From an uncultured Mycoplasma sp. (GTDB taxonomy: Bacteria > Bacillota_I > Bacilli_A > RF39 > UBA660): a stretch of 7,439 nucleotides of DNA. Below the pieces are notes generated by a model, which searched no databases, was not told the origin of the DNA, and saw only the letters and a program-made list of their open reading frames with translations. How positions within the stretch are numbered: position 1 is the first letter of the stretch; each line of letters starts with the position of its first letter. The position numbers and the translations under genes are program-made. The DNA lies in the NCBI GenBank assembly GCA_947388575.1, contig CANDSI010000052.1, forward strand, positions 1 through 7,439. Direction: 5' to 3'. Below, piece after piece: positions 1 to 5,809 of this stretch.

Positions 1-22
1 TATAGAGAGGCGATTTAATACT

Positions 23-361
23 ATGTATGATACAGATTTAAATAAAAGTAAAATAATTAATATAAATGATTTTATCTTCCGTCAAAACCAAGAATTTTAT
101 CCTAATTTACAAGGATTAACATGTGAGGATAATGTTTTAACATATAAAATTAATGATGCGGTAATAGCTCAAGAAACTATAACATTTGATTTACGTACAT
201 TGCCTGGTCATGTTTGGAATTATGATAGTAAAAAGTTTATGGAAGTAATAAAATTTAACAAAGATTGTATGAGTTTAGGAGATGTTGCAGACTTTATAAA
301 TGAGCATGCCTTCGATAATATCTTTACTCCTAAAAATTTAGAAAGTGGTGATATAGCATGA
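23..361 (+). CDS. Hypothetical protein, 112 aa, host side
   Basis: I do not recognise this protein. It is soluble-looking and mildly acidic, with no signal peptide or membrane segment; an isoleucine/asparagine-rich N-terminus leads into mixed alpha/beta-type sequence (for example TFDLRTLPGHVWNYDSKKF near residues 54-72). The start is the ATG at 23, with a purine-rich GAGAGG at 5-10 as a somewhat distant ribosome binding site. The stop TGA overlaps the next gene's ATG (ATGA at 358-361), which indicates a two-gene operon with translational coupling. Only 22 bases precede it, so an upstream promoter or further operon members cannot be excluded. It lies outside the mobile element, before ssrA, so it is probably a chromosomal gene of the host lineage. 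Confidence 0.75.
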   Translation: MYDTDLNKSKIININDFIFRQNQEFYPNLQGLTCEDNVLTYKINDAVIAQETITFDLRTLPGHVWNYDSKKFMEVIKFNKDCMSLGDVADFINEHAFDNIFTPKNLESGDIA

Positions 362-789
362 GTTCAAGAATTTACACAAATGGCGAAATAGCTAATAGTA
401 CTAGACTTTATTTTGAAGGAATTAACAATATTGATAATAAAGAAGTACCAACTGATTTAACAGAAGCAGCTCAAGCAAATGTTAAAAAATTTGAATTAGG
501 AGTTATGGTTCCCTATGCTGATGGTAAATTAAATGAAAACTTTTCAAGTGCTATCAAAGCTGGCGAAGAAATGTATCGTGCTGAGCACCCAAACAAAGAA
601 CAAACTTCAACTGATTTAACTAGAACTGCTGAAATGCAAGCAATCCATGGTAATGGACCAAAACTTGCTTTAGTAAAAAAAGAAGAGGCTCCTCTATCAC
701 TACCAAGAGCGGGATACATAAATATAGCTATTCTACTATATGGAACACTTAATATAGGAATAATATTAGCTCTAGCTTTATTAAAATAG
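358..789 (+). CDS. Hypothetical protein with C-terminal membrane helix, 143 aa
   Basis: Family not recognised. Residues 1-110 are hydrophilic and include a region rich in Thr, Glu and Ala (about 30-100). Residues 119-142 are almost entirely hydrophobic and end in a single lysine, so the protein is predicted to be anchored by one C-terminal transmembrane helix with the N-terminal domain in the cytoplasm (tail-anchored topology, inferred). It starts at the ATG that overlaps the upstream stop by four bases, so it is likely translated by coupling. It is followed at once by an intrinsic terminator whose first arm begins in its stop codon. Base composition is slightly less AT-extreme than in the element genes, consistent with host origin. 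A role in envelope or secretion would be a guess. Confidence 0.75.
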   Translation: MSSRIYTNGEIANSTRLYFEGINNIDNKEVPTDLTEAAQANVKKFELGVMVPYADGKLNENFSSAIKAGEEMYRAEHPNKEQTSTDLTRTAEMQAIHGNGPKLALVKKEEAPLSLPRAGYINIAILLYGTLNIGIILALALLK

Positions 790-821
790 TCAACTATTCA
801 AGGTTGACTTTTATTTTTCTA
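788..821 (+). terminator. Intrinsic terminator of the two-gene operon
   Basis: The inverted repeat AGTCAAC (788-794) and GTTGACT (803-809) forms a 7-bp stem with an 8-nt loop, directly followed by TTTTATTTTTCT. The stem starts inside the TAG stop of the preceding gene. It ends transcription of the operon just before the tmRNA promoter. Confidence 0.8.
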
Positions 822-828
822 AAACATA

Positions 829-837
829 TGTTATAAT
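829..837 (+). promoter_or_regulatory. Extended -10 promoter of ssrA
   Basis: TGTTATAAT (TGn + consensus TATAAT at 832-837) lies 10 bases before the mature tmRNA 5' end at 848. A transcript starting about 844 would need only short 5' trimming, as expected for RNase P processing. No good -35 hexamer is found at 17 bp; TTGACT at 804-809 is 22 bp away and belongs to the terminator stem. Confidence 0.75.
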
Positions 838-926
838 ATACTCACATGGGGTAGCCTAGGTATCGACATGTATAACTAGATAAGACTGCAAGTGGAAGTG
901 ACGCCTTAAGTCTACAATTAAAATTA

Positions 927-989
927 AATGACAAGAATGAAAATTCTTTTGCTTTCAATGCCAATATGGCATTCGCTGCTTAATAATAA
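927..989 (+). other. tmRNA tag reading frame with triple stop
   Basis: In-frame codons from AAT (927) to GCT (978-980) read NDKNENSFAFNANMAFAA, followed by three consecutive TAA codons. The hydrophobic AFAA end resembles the usual ALAA/AMAA degron recognised by ClpXP-type proteases. The resume codon is inferred, and the tag could begin a codon or more to either side. Confidence 0.7.
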
Positions 990-1191
990 GTAGATAGCAA
1001 GCTTCTATCTAATTTGCTTATAGGTTAAATAGAGGTTCATAAATATAAGATATATTCTTTTATTTGATTTAGATAAAAGAAAGAATACTCATAAATCTTA
1101 AGTTTATTAGAGGTTGGTCTTGAGCCATTAATAAAACGAAAAAATAAATCAAGCTAAACTTGTAGATGTTTTATAATAGAATATATTGGAC

Positions 1192-1219
1192 AGGAGTTCG
1201 ATTCTCCTCTACTCCACCA
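1192..1219 (+). other. Candidate attachment site (attL side) in the ssrA 3' end
   Basis: The T-arm and acceptor 3' strand of ssrA abut the integrase gene, the usual layout of islands inserted into the end of a tmRNA gene. The tmRNA is intact, so the element must carry or restore this sequence. A second copy of the T-arm/acceptor sequence is not seen in the rest of the window, so the far end (attR) should lie beyond base 7439. The crossover position within or next to this block cannot be fixed from one end. Confidence 0.5.
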
Positions 1220-2684
1220 TGTGGTTATAAAACAAACTTTCAGTTTGCTTTTGAATATATTGGGAAAGCTCAACGCTTTTCTTTTTATTTGTTAAGAAAA
1301 CTATCACAGCTTTATCATCATAAAGTAATACTTTATCTACAAACATATTAATAATCATCTTTTGATATTGTAAATCATTTATATTACTATTTTTCATTTC
1401 TTCTAAAAGGAATTTTACCTTATCTAGTAATAGATTATCATAAGGAGCTTCTATTGTTAAAATTTCAGTTTCTAAACGATTAATAACAATCTTAATATCA
1501 TTCATTTTATTATAAATATCTTTTCTTATATCTTCATCAGTACAAGTAGAAAGAGCATTTAATAGGTTATCTTTCTTGTTATTTTCTGATATTAACTTGT
1601 TTTTTAACTCTTTAATTCCTTTATATTCTTTTTCTTTTCTAGCTATTTTTTCAACTTCATTCATAATAGTATCAATATTCTTAGGATTTTTTAGAAATGT
1701 TTGGGTTTCTTCTACAACTAATTTCTCGATTATTTCTTTGTATACAGGTTGTTTTTTACAATCGTGTAGTTTTCTACCTTTACAACCATAATAGTTGTAC
1801 TTTCCTTTTTTAGAGGAATAACCTGTCATCATTTCATTGCAATACCCACAAAACATTTTTTGAGTTAGTAGATATTCTTTAAATGCTTTTCTTCTACCAG
1901 GTGCTTCTTTATTCTTTGAAATGATTTCTTGTACTTTATAGAATAAATCATCAGATATTATTCTAGGTATTCTTATAGGCATTTCATTTCCTTTAAAGGT
2001 ATAGATACCAATATATTTTTTATTTTTTAACATTCTCTCTATTGTACTATCTCTAAATTTTTTACCTTTAGAAGTTTTATAACCTTTTTCATTAAAATAT
2101 TTTACTATTGAAGCTTTTGAATATCCATTAGCATATCTTTTAAACATTTCTTCTACAATAGGAGCTGTTTCTTCATCTTTTTTAAATTGTTTTGTTTCTT
2201 TATCAACTATAAATCCTAAAGGAACATTATTACCAATAGTTAATGATTTAGAGGCATTATTAGCCAAACCATTTGCAATTCTTTCAGCATAATCATTAGA
2301 ATAGAATTCGGCAACTAATTGATAGATACCTTTCATGAATATTCCACTTGCATTAGTAGTCAATTCTTCACAAGTAGATAATACTATAACACCATTCTTT
2401 TCAAGTTCTGCTTGTGCATTTATGCTTACTTGCATAGAACGAGCAAATCTATCTAATTTAAATACGATAACATATTTAAAATTACCAGTTTTACTATCTT
2501 CTAACATTTTTTTAAAACTTGGTCGATTTCCATTTCTACCACTTTGAGCTTCATCTATATACTCTCCAATTATATTTAATTTTTTTCTTTTAGCATACTC
2601 TAAACACTTTTTTCTTTGAACTTCTATTGTTTGAGGGTCTTGACTTATGGAGCTAAATCTACCATAAAATACAGCATTATTCAT
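1209..2684 (-). CDS. Large serine recombinase (integrase), 491 aa
   Basis: A site-specific integrase that should integrate and excise the element through a covalent serine-DNA intermediate. The N-terminal resolvase domain (about 1-145) has the catalytic motif YGRFS (Tyr7, Arg9, nucleophile Ser11) and KLDRFAR at 76-82. A recombinase domain follows (about 150-265, including PLGF at 155-158 and the IERMLKNKKYIGIY region at 215-228). The zinc-ribbon domain has Cys279, Cys282, Cys301 and Cys309. A Lys/Glu-rich predicted coiled coil (about 340-410) precedes the C-terminal tail. Length is normal for the family. Start ATG 2682-2684 is preceded on its strand by AAAGGAA about 10 bases upstream. The stop TAG coincides with the first three bases of the tmRNA 3' acceptor strand, so the last residues (MVE) are encoded by the ssrA end. 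It is the last gene of a leftward recombination cluster and has no obvious terminator of its own. Confidence 0.95.
   Translation of the reverse strand: MNNAVFYGRFSSISQDPQTIEVQRKKCLEYAKRKKLNIIGEYIDEAQSGRNGNRPSFKKMLEDSKTGNFKYVIVFKLDRFARSMQVSINAQAELEKNGVIVLSTCEELTTNASGIFMKGIYQLVAEFYSNDYAERIANGLANNASKSLTIGNNVPLGFIVDKETKQFKKDEETAPIVEEMFKRYANGYSKASIVKYFNEKGYKTSKGKKFRDSTIERMLKNKKYIGIYTFKGNEMPIRIPRIISDDLFYKVQEIISKNKEAPGRRKAFKEYLLTQKMFCGYCNEMMTGYSSKKGKYNYYGCKGRKLHDCKKQPVYKEIIEKLVVEETQTFLKNPKNIDTIMNEVEKIARKEKEYKGIKELKNKLISENNKKDNLLNALSTCTDEDIRKDIYNKMNDIKIVINRLETEILTIEAPYDNLLLDKVKFLLEEMKNSNINDLQYQKMIINMFVDKVLLYDDKAVIVFLTNKKKSVELSQYIQKQTESLFYNHMVE
1233..1290 (+). terminator. Probable ssrA terminator region inside the integrase gene
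   Basis: Two small hairpins follow the tmRNA on its strand: CAAACTTTCAGTTTG (1233-1247, 6-bp stem) followed by CTTTT, and AAAGC/GCTTT (1265-1269, 1275-1279) followed by TCTTTTTATTT. Either could end ssrA transcription. Both lie in the 3' coding part of the oppositely oriented integrase gene, so they were probably supplied by the element. Confidence 0.55.
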
Positions 2685-2714
2685 ATTAAAACAATTCCTT
2701 TCTATTATTTAAAG

Positions 2715-2750
2715 TAAGTTAGATATGTAATTTAAAACATATCTAACTTA
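2715..2750. repeat. 14-bp perfect inverted repeat before the integrase gene
   Basis: TAAGTTAGATATGT (2715-2728) and ACATATCTAACTTA (2737-2750) are perfect complements around an 8-nt loop. It lies in the 72-bp gap between the 86-aa gene and the integrase. On the + strand it is followed by TTATTTTT; on the leftward strand by CTTTAAATAAT, a poor U-tract. It may be a leaky terminator or processing hairpin lowering integrase expression, or a binding site for a recombinase or regulator. Sequence alone does not choose between these. Confidence 0.8.
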
Positions 2751-2756
2751 TTATTT

Positions 2757-3017
2757 TTACCATTTCTTTCTTTTTTTCTTTTTGTTTTTTCTTGCAATGT
2801 AATATGATTTAGTTAATGGTATATCATCTTCTACAAGTTCAAATGTTATTTTAAAAAGGTCATACCTTAAAACATTTTTAACTCTTTTTGAATAAGGAAT
2901 AACAATTTGATTGTTATTTCCTAGTTGAAGTTTAATTTTTTTTAATTCAACCATACTTGGTCGTGGTATAGGTTTTCCCATTTGTAAATATTCATCTTTC
3001 CAATTTAAATATCTCAT
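2757..3017 (-). CDS. Small basic hypothetical protein, 86 aa
   Basis: Family not recognised. The protein is basic throughout and ends in a run of lysines and arginines (KNKKKKRKKW), suggesting nucleic-acid contact. The middle reads as beta-strand-rich (residues about 36-72), and no membrane segment is present. A strong ribosome binding site, AAGGAGAG, lies 10 bases upstream of the ATG at 3017. It sits 28 bases after the resolvase gene and before the integrase, in the same direction, so it is probably co-transcribed. Its position next to an integrase would fit an excisionase or recombination directionality factor, but there is no sequence motif to support that and no clear helix-turn-helix. 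Confidence 0.65.
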   Translation of the reverse strand: MRYLNWKDEYLQMGKPIPRPSMVELKKIKLQLGNNNQIVIPYSKRVKNVLRYDLFKITFELVEDDIPLTKSYYIARKNKKKKRKKW

Positions 3018-3045
3018 AATAATTCATCTCTCCTTTTTTTAATTT

Positions 3046-3645
3046 TTATTTGATATTTTTTACCATTGTATAAAACGTATTAGGTTTTAAATTTAATTCT
3101 TTTTGTGCTTGTACAGCTGTAATTTCTTTATTCTTCCATTTTTTTACTACTTCATCAAAATTTTCTGGTTTTTCTATTTTAGGTCTTCCAAATTTAGTTC
3201 CTTTCAATTTTGCTGTAGCAATTCCTTCAGATTGTCGTTGCTTAAAAAAACTTCTTTCTTGTTCTGCAACATAGGATAATATTTGAAGTACAATATCACT
3301 AATAAATGTTCCAAGTAATCCATTATCTTTGTTTCTTGTATCTAGTAGTGGCATATCAATTACAACTATATTTGCTTTAATGTTTTTAGTAATATCACTC
3401 CATTCTTGAAGAATTTGGGTGTAATTCCTCCCTAAACGATCTATGGACTTAATTACTAGAAGGTCATCTTGTCTTAGTGCCTTTTTTAAAAGCATATATT
3501 GTTCTCGGTTGAAATCTTTACCTGATTGTTTATCTATAAAGATATCTCTTTCATCAATGTTGAATGGCTTTATAGCTTCTAATTGTCTATCAATATTTTG
3601 CTCCTTGCTACTGGTCCTCAAATATGAAAAAGTTTTATTTTCCAT
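3046..3645 (-). CDS. Small serine recombinase (resolvase/invertase type), 199 aa
   Basis: Catalyses site-specific strand exchange in resolution or inversion of DNA. Motifs are YLRTS (Tyr8, Arg10, nucleophile Ser12), SIDRLGRN at 67-74, the long E-helix with YVAEQER at 125-131, the linker GRPK at 153-156 and a C-terminal helix-turn-helix at about 171-197. The length of 199 matches the Tn3 resolvase/Gin family. I chose ATG 3643-3645: a reading frame continues upstream to a TTG at 3720, but a perfect TATAAT lies inside that extension and AAAGGAAAG precedes the ATG, though at a rather long spacing. It is the first gene of the leftward recombination cluster. Possible jobs are resolving multimers of the replicating circular form or inverting a segment. 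No partner site was proven. Confidence 0.92.
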   Translation of the reverse strand: MENKTFSYLRTSSKEQNIDRQLEAIKPFNIDERDIFIDKQSGKDFNREQYMLLKKALRQDDLLVIKSIDRLGRNYTQILQEWSDITKNIKANIVVIDMPLLDTRNKDNGLLGTFISDIVLQILSYVAEQERSFFKQRQSEGIATAKLKGTKFGRPKIEKPENFDEVVKKWKNKEITAVQAQKELNLKPNTFYTMVKNIK

Positions 3646-3676
3646 TTGTTTTATCACTTTCCTTTCATTTTTAAAT

Positions 3677-3682
3677 ATTATA
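3677..3682 (-). promoter_or_regulatory. Probable -10 box for the recombinase cluster
   Basis: Read leftward this is a consensus TATAAT, 31 bases before the chosen resolvase ATG, leaving a short leader with AAAGGAAAG. No convincing -35 element is seen at 16-18 bp, so the promoter may be weak or activator-dependent. Confidence 0.5.
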
Positions 3683-3758
3683 AGTGGCTTCTCTTTAAAA
3701 ATCCCGCTCCCACTTTCCAAATATTTAAAAATTTTGATTGTTAGGTTTTTAAATAAAA

Positions 3759-3782
3759 TTTAGATATGGTTTTAGATATTGA
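3759..3782. repeat. Two tandem 12-bp direct repeats
   Basis: TTTAGATATGGT (3759-3770) is followed directly by TTTAGATATTGA (3771-3782); the first nine bases are identical. The shared core TTAGATATG also occurs in the left arm of the inverted repeat at 2715-2750. In DNA this AT-rich, chance is a real possibility. Confidence 0.5.
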
Positions 3783-3855
3783 TTATCGTATAACTTTTTA
3801 AAGAATAGGTTTTAATTTGATTTAAGGAAGTATTTATTGTGTAGTTATATTAATA

Positions 3856-3926
3856 GAAGAAAAAGAAAATTTTTAATTCTTATTTTAATTTTTTTAGAAG
3901 TCAAATAAATTTTTCTTTTTTTCTTC
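3856..3926. repeat. Imperfect inverted repeat of purine/pyrimidine tracts
   Basis: GAAGAAAAAGAAAATTTTT (3856-3874) faces AAATTTTTCTTTTTTTCTTC (3907-3926), complementary apart from small gaps, with a 32-nt spacer. It could fold on either strand. The arms are low complexity, so the match may be compositional. Confidence 0.45.
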
Positions 3927-3990
3927 AAATTAATACTTTGGTTATTATTTATAAGGTTTTTGTTACTTTTTTCTTCTTTGTTTTTTTCTT

Positions 3991-5601
3991 CTAGAAATTT
4001 AATTCTTCTTCATCATCAATTTCCTCAACATTAATTTGTGGAGTTTCTAAATCAGAAAAAGAGTAATTTCCATATTCTAATATGTTCGAATATTCTTTTT
4101 GAATTCTTTCAGTAAGTGTAATATCTCTATAGTACTCATTCCCATGATTAGCCATAATCACATCATATTTACCTAGATTTTGTAGTATAGTTTTAACTTC
4201 ACTTGTAGTAGAAAAGTGTTCTCCTCTAAAATTATCTTTGTACCATGCTTTATATACTTTATAGATTTTACCTTTAGTACACTTATCTTTGATTTTCTCT
4301 TTCGAATCCCTTGGGGTACAACATTCATTTAAGAATGTTCTAAAGCTGTTGTTATCATCTTTATATTTTTCATTTAACTTGTTACAACTTTCAGGAATAT
4401 TATATTTATAACCATTTTTTATAACTTCTAAGAGTTCGTTAATTGCAAGAGATACTATATAATCTTTTTCTTCAAGTAAATGCTCTACTAAATGTTTATC
4501 TTGTTTATCATCGGGAATAACATTAGGACATTCAACAACAACTATTCGATTATAAACCCAGTCTCCTTGGTCCCCACCGAATTTAGGTAGTTGATTAGTA
4601 CAAAACCATAGAACACCATTGAAAATAAAATTTATTCCATTTTCCCCTTTATATTCACCATGAATAGGATCTGAACCTGTTGCTTGTTTAAAAGTTTCTA
4701 ATTCTACAATTTTCAAATAACTCATATCATTAGAACCAACTAATCTCTTATTTAAAAGATTAATTCTTCCAAAATGACTTTCCATTTTTCTTAAATCAAT
4801 ACTAGAATAATTTTCTTCTCCTATTAATTTTGTTAAAAAATTTTTTAATTGTGATTTACCTGTATTACCTTTACCTGTCATTAGTAAAGATTTTTTCATT
4901 CTATAACCTTTTACATTACTTATAACTACTCCCATAAATTGTAGAAGTAATTTTCTTATTTCTTCATCTTGATTAGTTAATGTACTCATAAAACTATCAA
5001 AGTAGTTAGTAGTAGGTGGTAGAACGTTAGATTTATAATTACAAGGAATTCTAATTGTTGATAGATACTTAGGAGAATGTGGTTTTAATTCTCCAGTATC
5101 TAAACATAGAATACCATTATTGAAGTTGATGATATTTTCGTTATCATTTAATTTTTTCATTTCAACAAATTTTAAATCAAGACATAACAATTTAAACGTT
5201 TCATTTACATATTTACTATTTTGAAGTAATAGAGGAATAAATTGTTTGATTATACCTTTAAATTCGTTATCATCAACTAATTTATAATATCCATTCAAGT
5301 ACAAGTATCGTAAAGTACTTTCTTTTGCTTTATTTTTTACAAATATGTAATGTAAGTTGTTTTTAATAAATTCATAAAGAATAGGACAACTAATGCTTTT
5401 TTTTCCTTTATCTTTTTCCAATACCCAGTTATAGTTACTTTCATTTACAAAGTTACCGTTTAATCCTATTTCAACAAGTTGTTTCTGTACAATAGATAGA
5501 GTGGTTTTATCTACTTTTATATCTTCTGATTCTTCTTCATCAGTAGTTAAAGTTTCTTTATCAACTTTAGTTTCATTTTCTCTTATCTCTTCATTTTCCA
5601 T
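3991..5601 (-). CDS. D5/P4-type superfamily 3 helicase (primase C-terminal type), 536 aa
   Basis: Predicted replicative DNA helicase of the phage/plasmid primase P4 C-terminal family, acting at the element's origin. An acidic N-terminus (1-35) repeats the phrase KVDK-TL. A D5_N-like region (about 90-210) precedes the ATPase. Walker A is GKGNTGKS (243-250), the Walker B region is near LVGSNDM (287-293), and the SF3 motif C/sensor is WFCTNQLP (332-339, Asn336); YNRI at 350-353 is the expected arginine-finger area. A winged-helix-like C-terminal part ends in an acidic tail, VEEIDDEEELNF. No N-terminal prim-pol or TOPRIM domain is present, so primase activity would have to come from another gene or the host. 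ATG 5599-5601 has AAAGG about 11 bases upstream and starts one base after the stop of the 43-aa gene, indicating tight coupling. Confidence 0.92.
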   Translation of the reverse strand: MENEEIRENETKVDKETLTTDEEESEDIKVDKTTLSIVQKQLVEIGLNGNFVNESNYNWVLEKDKGKKSISCPILYEFIKNNLHYIFVKNKAKESTLRYLYLNGYYKLVDDNEFKGIIKQFIPLLLQNSKYVNETFKLLCLDLKFVEMKKLNDNENIINFNNGILCLDTGELKPHSPKYLSTIRIPCNYKSNVLPPTTNYFDSFMSTLTNQDEEIRKLLLQFMGVVISNVKGYRMKKSLLMTGKGNTGKSQLKNFLTKLIGEENYSSIDLRKMESHFGRINLLNKRLVGSNDMSYLKIVELETFKQATGSDPIHGEYKGENGINFIFNGVLWFCTNQLPKFGGDQGDWVYNRIVVVECPNVIPDDKQDKHLVEHLLEEKDYIVSLAINELLEVIKNGYKYNIPESCNKLNEKYKDDNNSFRTFLNECCTPRDSKEKIKDKCTKGKIYKVYKAWYKDNFRGEHFSTTSEVKTILQNLGKYDVIMANHGNEYYRDITLTERIQKEYSNILEYGNYSFSDLETPQINVEEIDDEEELNF

Positions 5602-5602
5602 T

Positions 5603-5734
5603 TTACTTTATACCTTTCTTTTTTAAGAATTCAAGAAATTTATCTTGATTTTCCTTTATATAGTTATTTAAGTTTTGATATATAAATTCAGCAATTTTTT
5701 GGGCTTCTTTATTGGTTATTATAATTTCTTCCAT
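5603..5734 (-). CDS. Small hypothetical protein, 43 aa
   Basis: A short open frame starts at ATG 5732-5734 and ends at TAA 5603-5605, one base before the helicase ATG. The protein (MEEIIITNKEAQKIAEF..., ending LKKKGIK) is charged, amphipathic and probably largely helical, with no membrane segment. The nearest purine-rich sequence upstream is AAGTGA, a weak ribosome binding site. Reasons to believe it: it fills an otherwise empty gap in the operon, its codons resemble its neighbours', and its stop is spaced exactly for translational coupling to the helicase. Function is unknown; a helicase partner or loader is possible but unsupported. The alternative is an unexpressed leader. Confidence 0.6.
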   Translation of the reverse strand: MEEIIITNKEAQKIAEFIYQNLNNYIKENQDKFLEFLKKKGIK

Positions 5735-5760
5735 TTTTTCACTTAATATAGTAGATAGAG

Positions 5761-5788
5761 ATTGCAACTATAATTTTATAATTGCAAC
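5761..5788. repeat. ATTGCAAC direct repeat, 20-bp period
   Basis: ATTGCAAC occurs at 5761-5768 and again at 5781-5788, two helical turns apart, separated by TAATTTTATA-type sequence. It lies upstream of the 43-aa gene, just beyond the end of the DUF669-like gene. It could be an operator or iteron pair; only two copies are present. Confidence 0.5.
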
Positions 5789-5809
5789 CAATACCAACTA
5801 ACCTATAAT

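Larger units (their letters stand above)
848..1219 (+). ncRNA. ssrA: Transfer-messenger RNA (tmRNA)
   Basis: tmRNA rescues stalled ribosomes with SmpB and tags the unfinished protein for proteolysis. The 5' end GGGGTAG (848-854) pairs with CTACTCC (1209-1215) as a 7-bp acceptor stem with one G-U pair, followed by discriminator A and encoded CCA (1217-1219). The T-arm is AGGAG/CTCCT (1192-1196, 1204-1208) around TTCGATT. The 5' tRNA-like part contains the conserved TCGAC. An open tag frame ends with codons Ala-Phe-Ala-Ala (969-980) and TAATAATAA (981-989). If the resume codon is AAT at 927, the tag is NDKNENSFAFNANMAFAA (18 residues); the exact resume codon is uncertain because the upstream codons are also sense. 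It is a one-piece molecule of 372 nt, a normal size. Its 3' end is overlapped by the oppositely oriented recombinase gene, so it is the likely integration site. Confidence 0.96.
3646..3990. other. 345-bp gene-free AT-rich gap
   Basis: No credible gene is seen on either strand. It holds the putative resolvase promoter, a 12-bp tandem direct repeat (3759-3782), an imperfect long inverted repeat of purine/pyrimidine tracts (3856-3926) and homopolymer-rich T runs up to 3990. Placed between a helicase gene and a resolvase gene, it is a reasonable place for a replication origin or a resolvase res site. This is inference from position and composition only. Confidence 0.5.

Noticed and set aside
513..719. 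Leftward open frame of 68 codons
   Set aside because: Antisense shadow of the host-side tail-anchored protein gene, which has the better start, coupling and terminator.
1166..1351. Rightward open frame of 61 codons across the tmRNA 3' end
   Set aside because: It starts inside the tmRNA and runs antisense through the integrase gene; no ribosome binding site and no protein-like composition.
3646..3720. N-terminal extension of the resolvase to a TTG at 3720
   Set aside because: The extension has no match to the family, contains a consensus -10 box, and the ATG at 3645 gives the usual distance to the catalytic serine.
3443..3763. Rightward open frame of 106 codons
   Set aside because: Antisense to the resolvase gene, whose catalytic motifs are clear; the frame has the hydrophobic look of a shadow.
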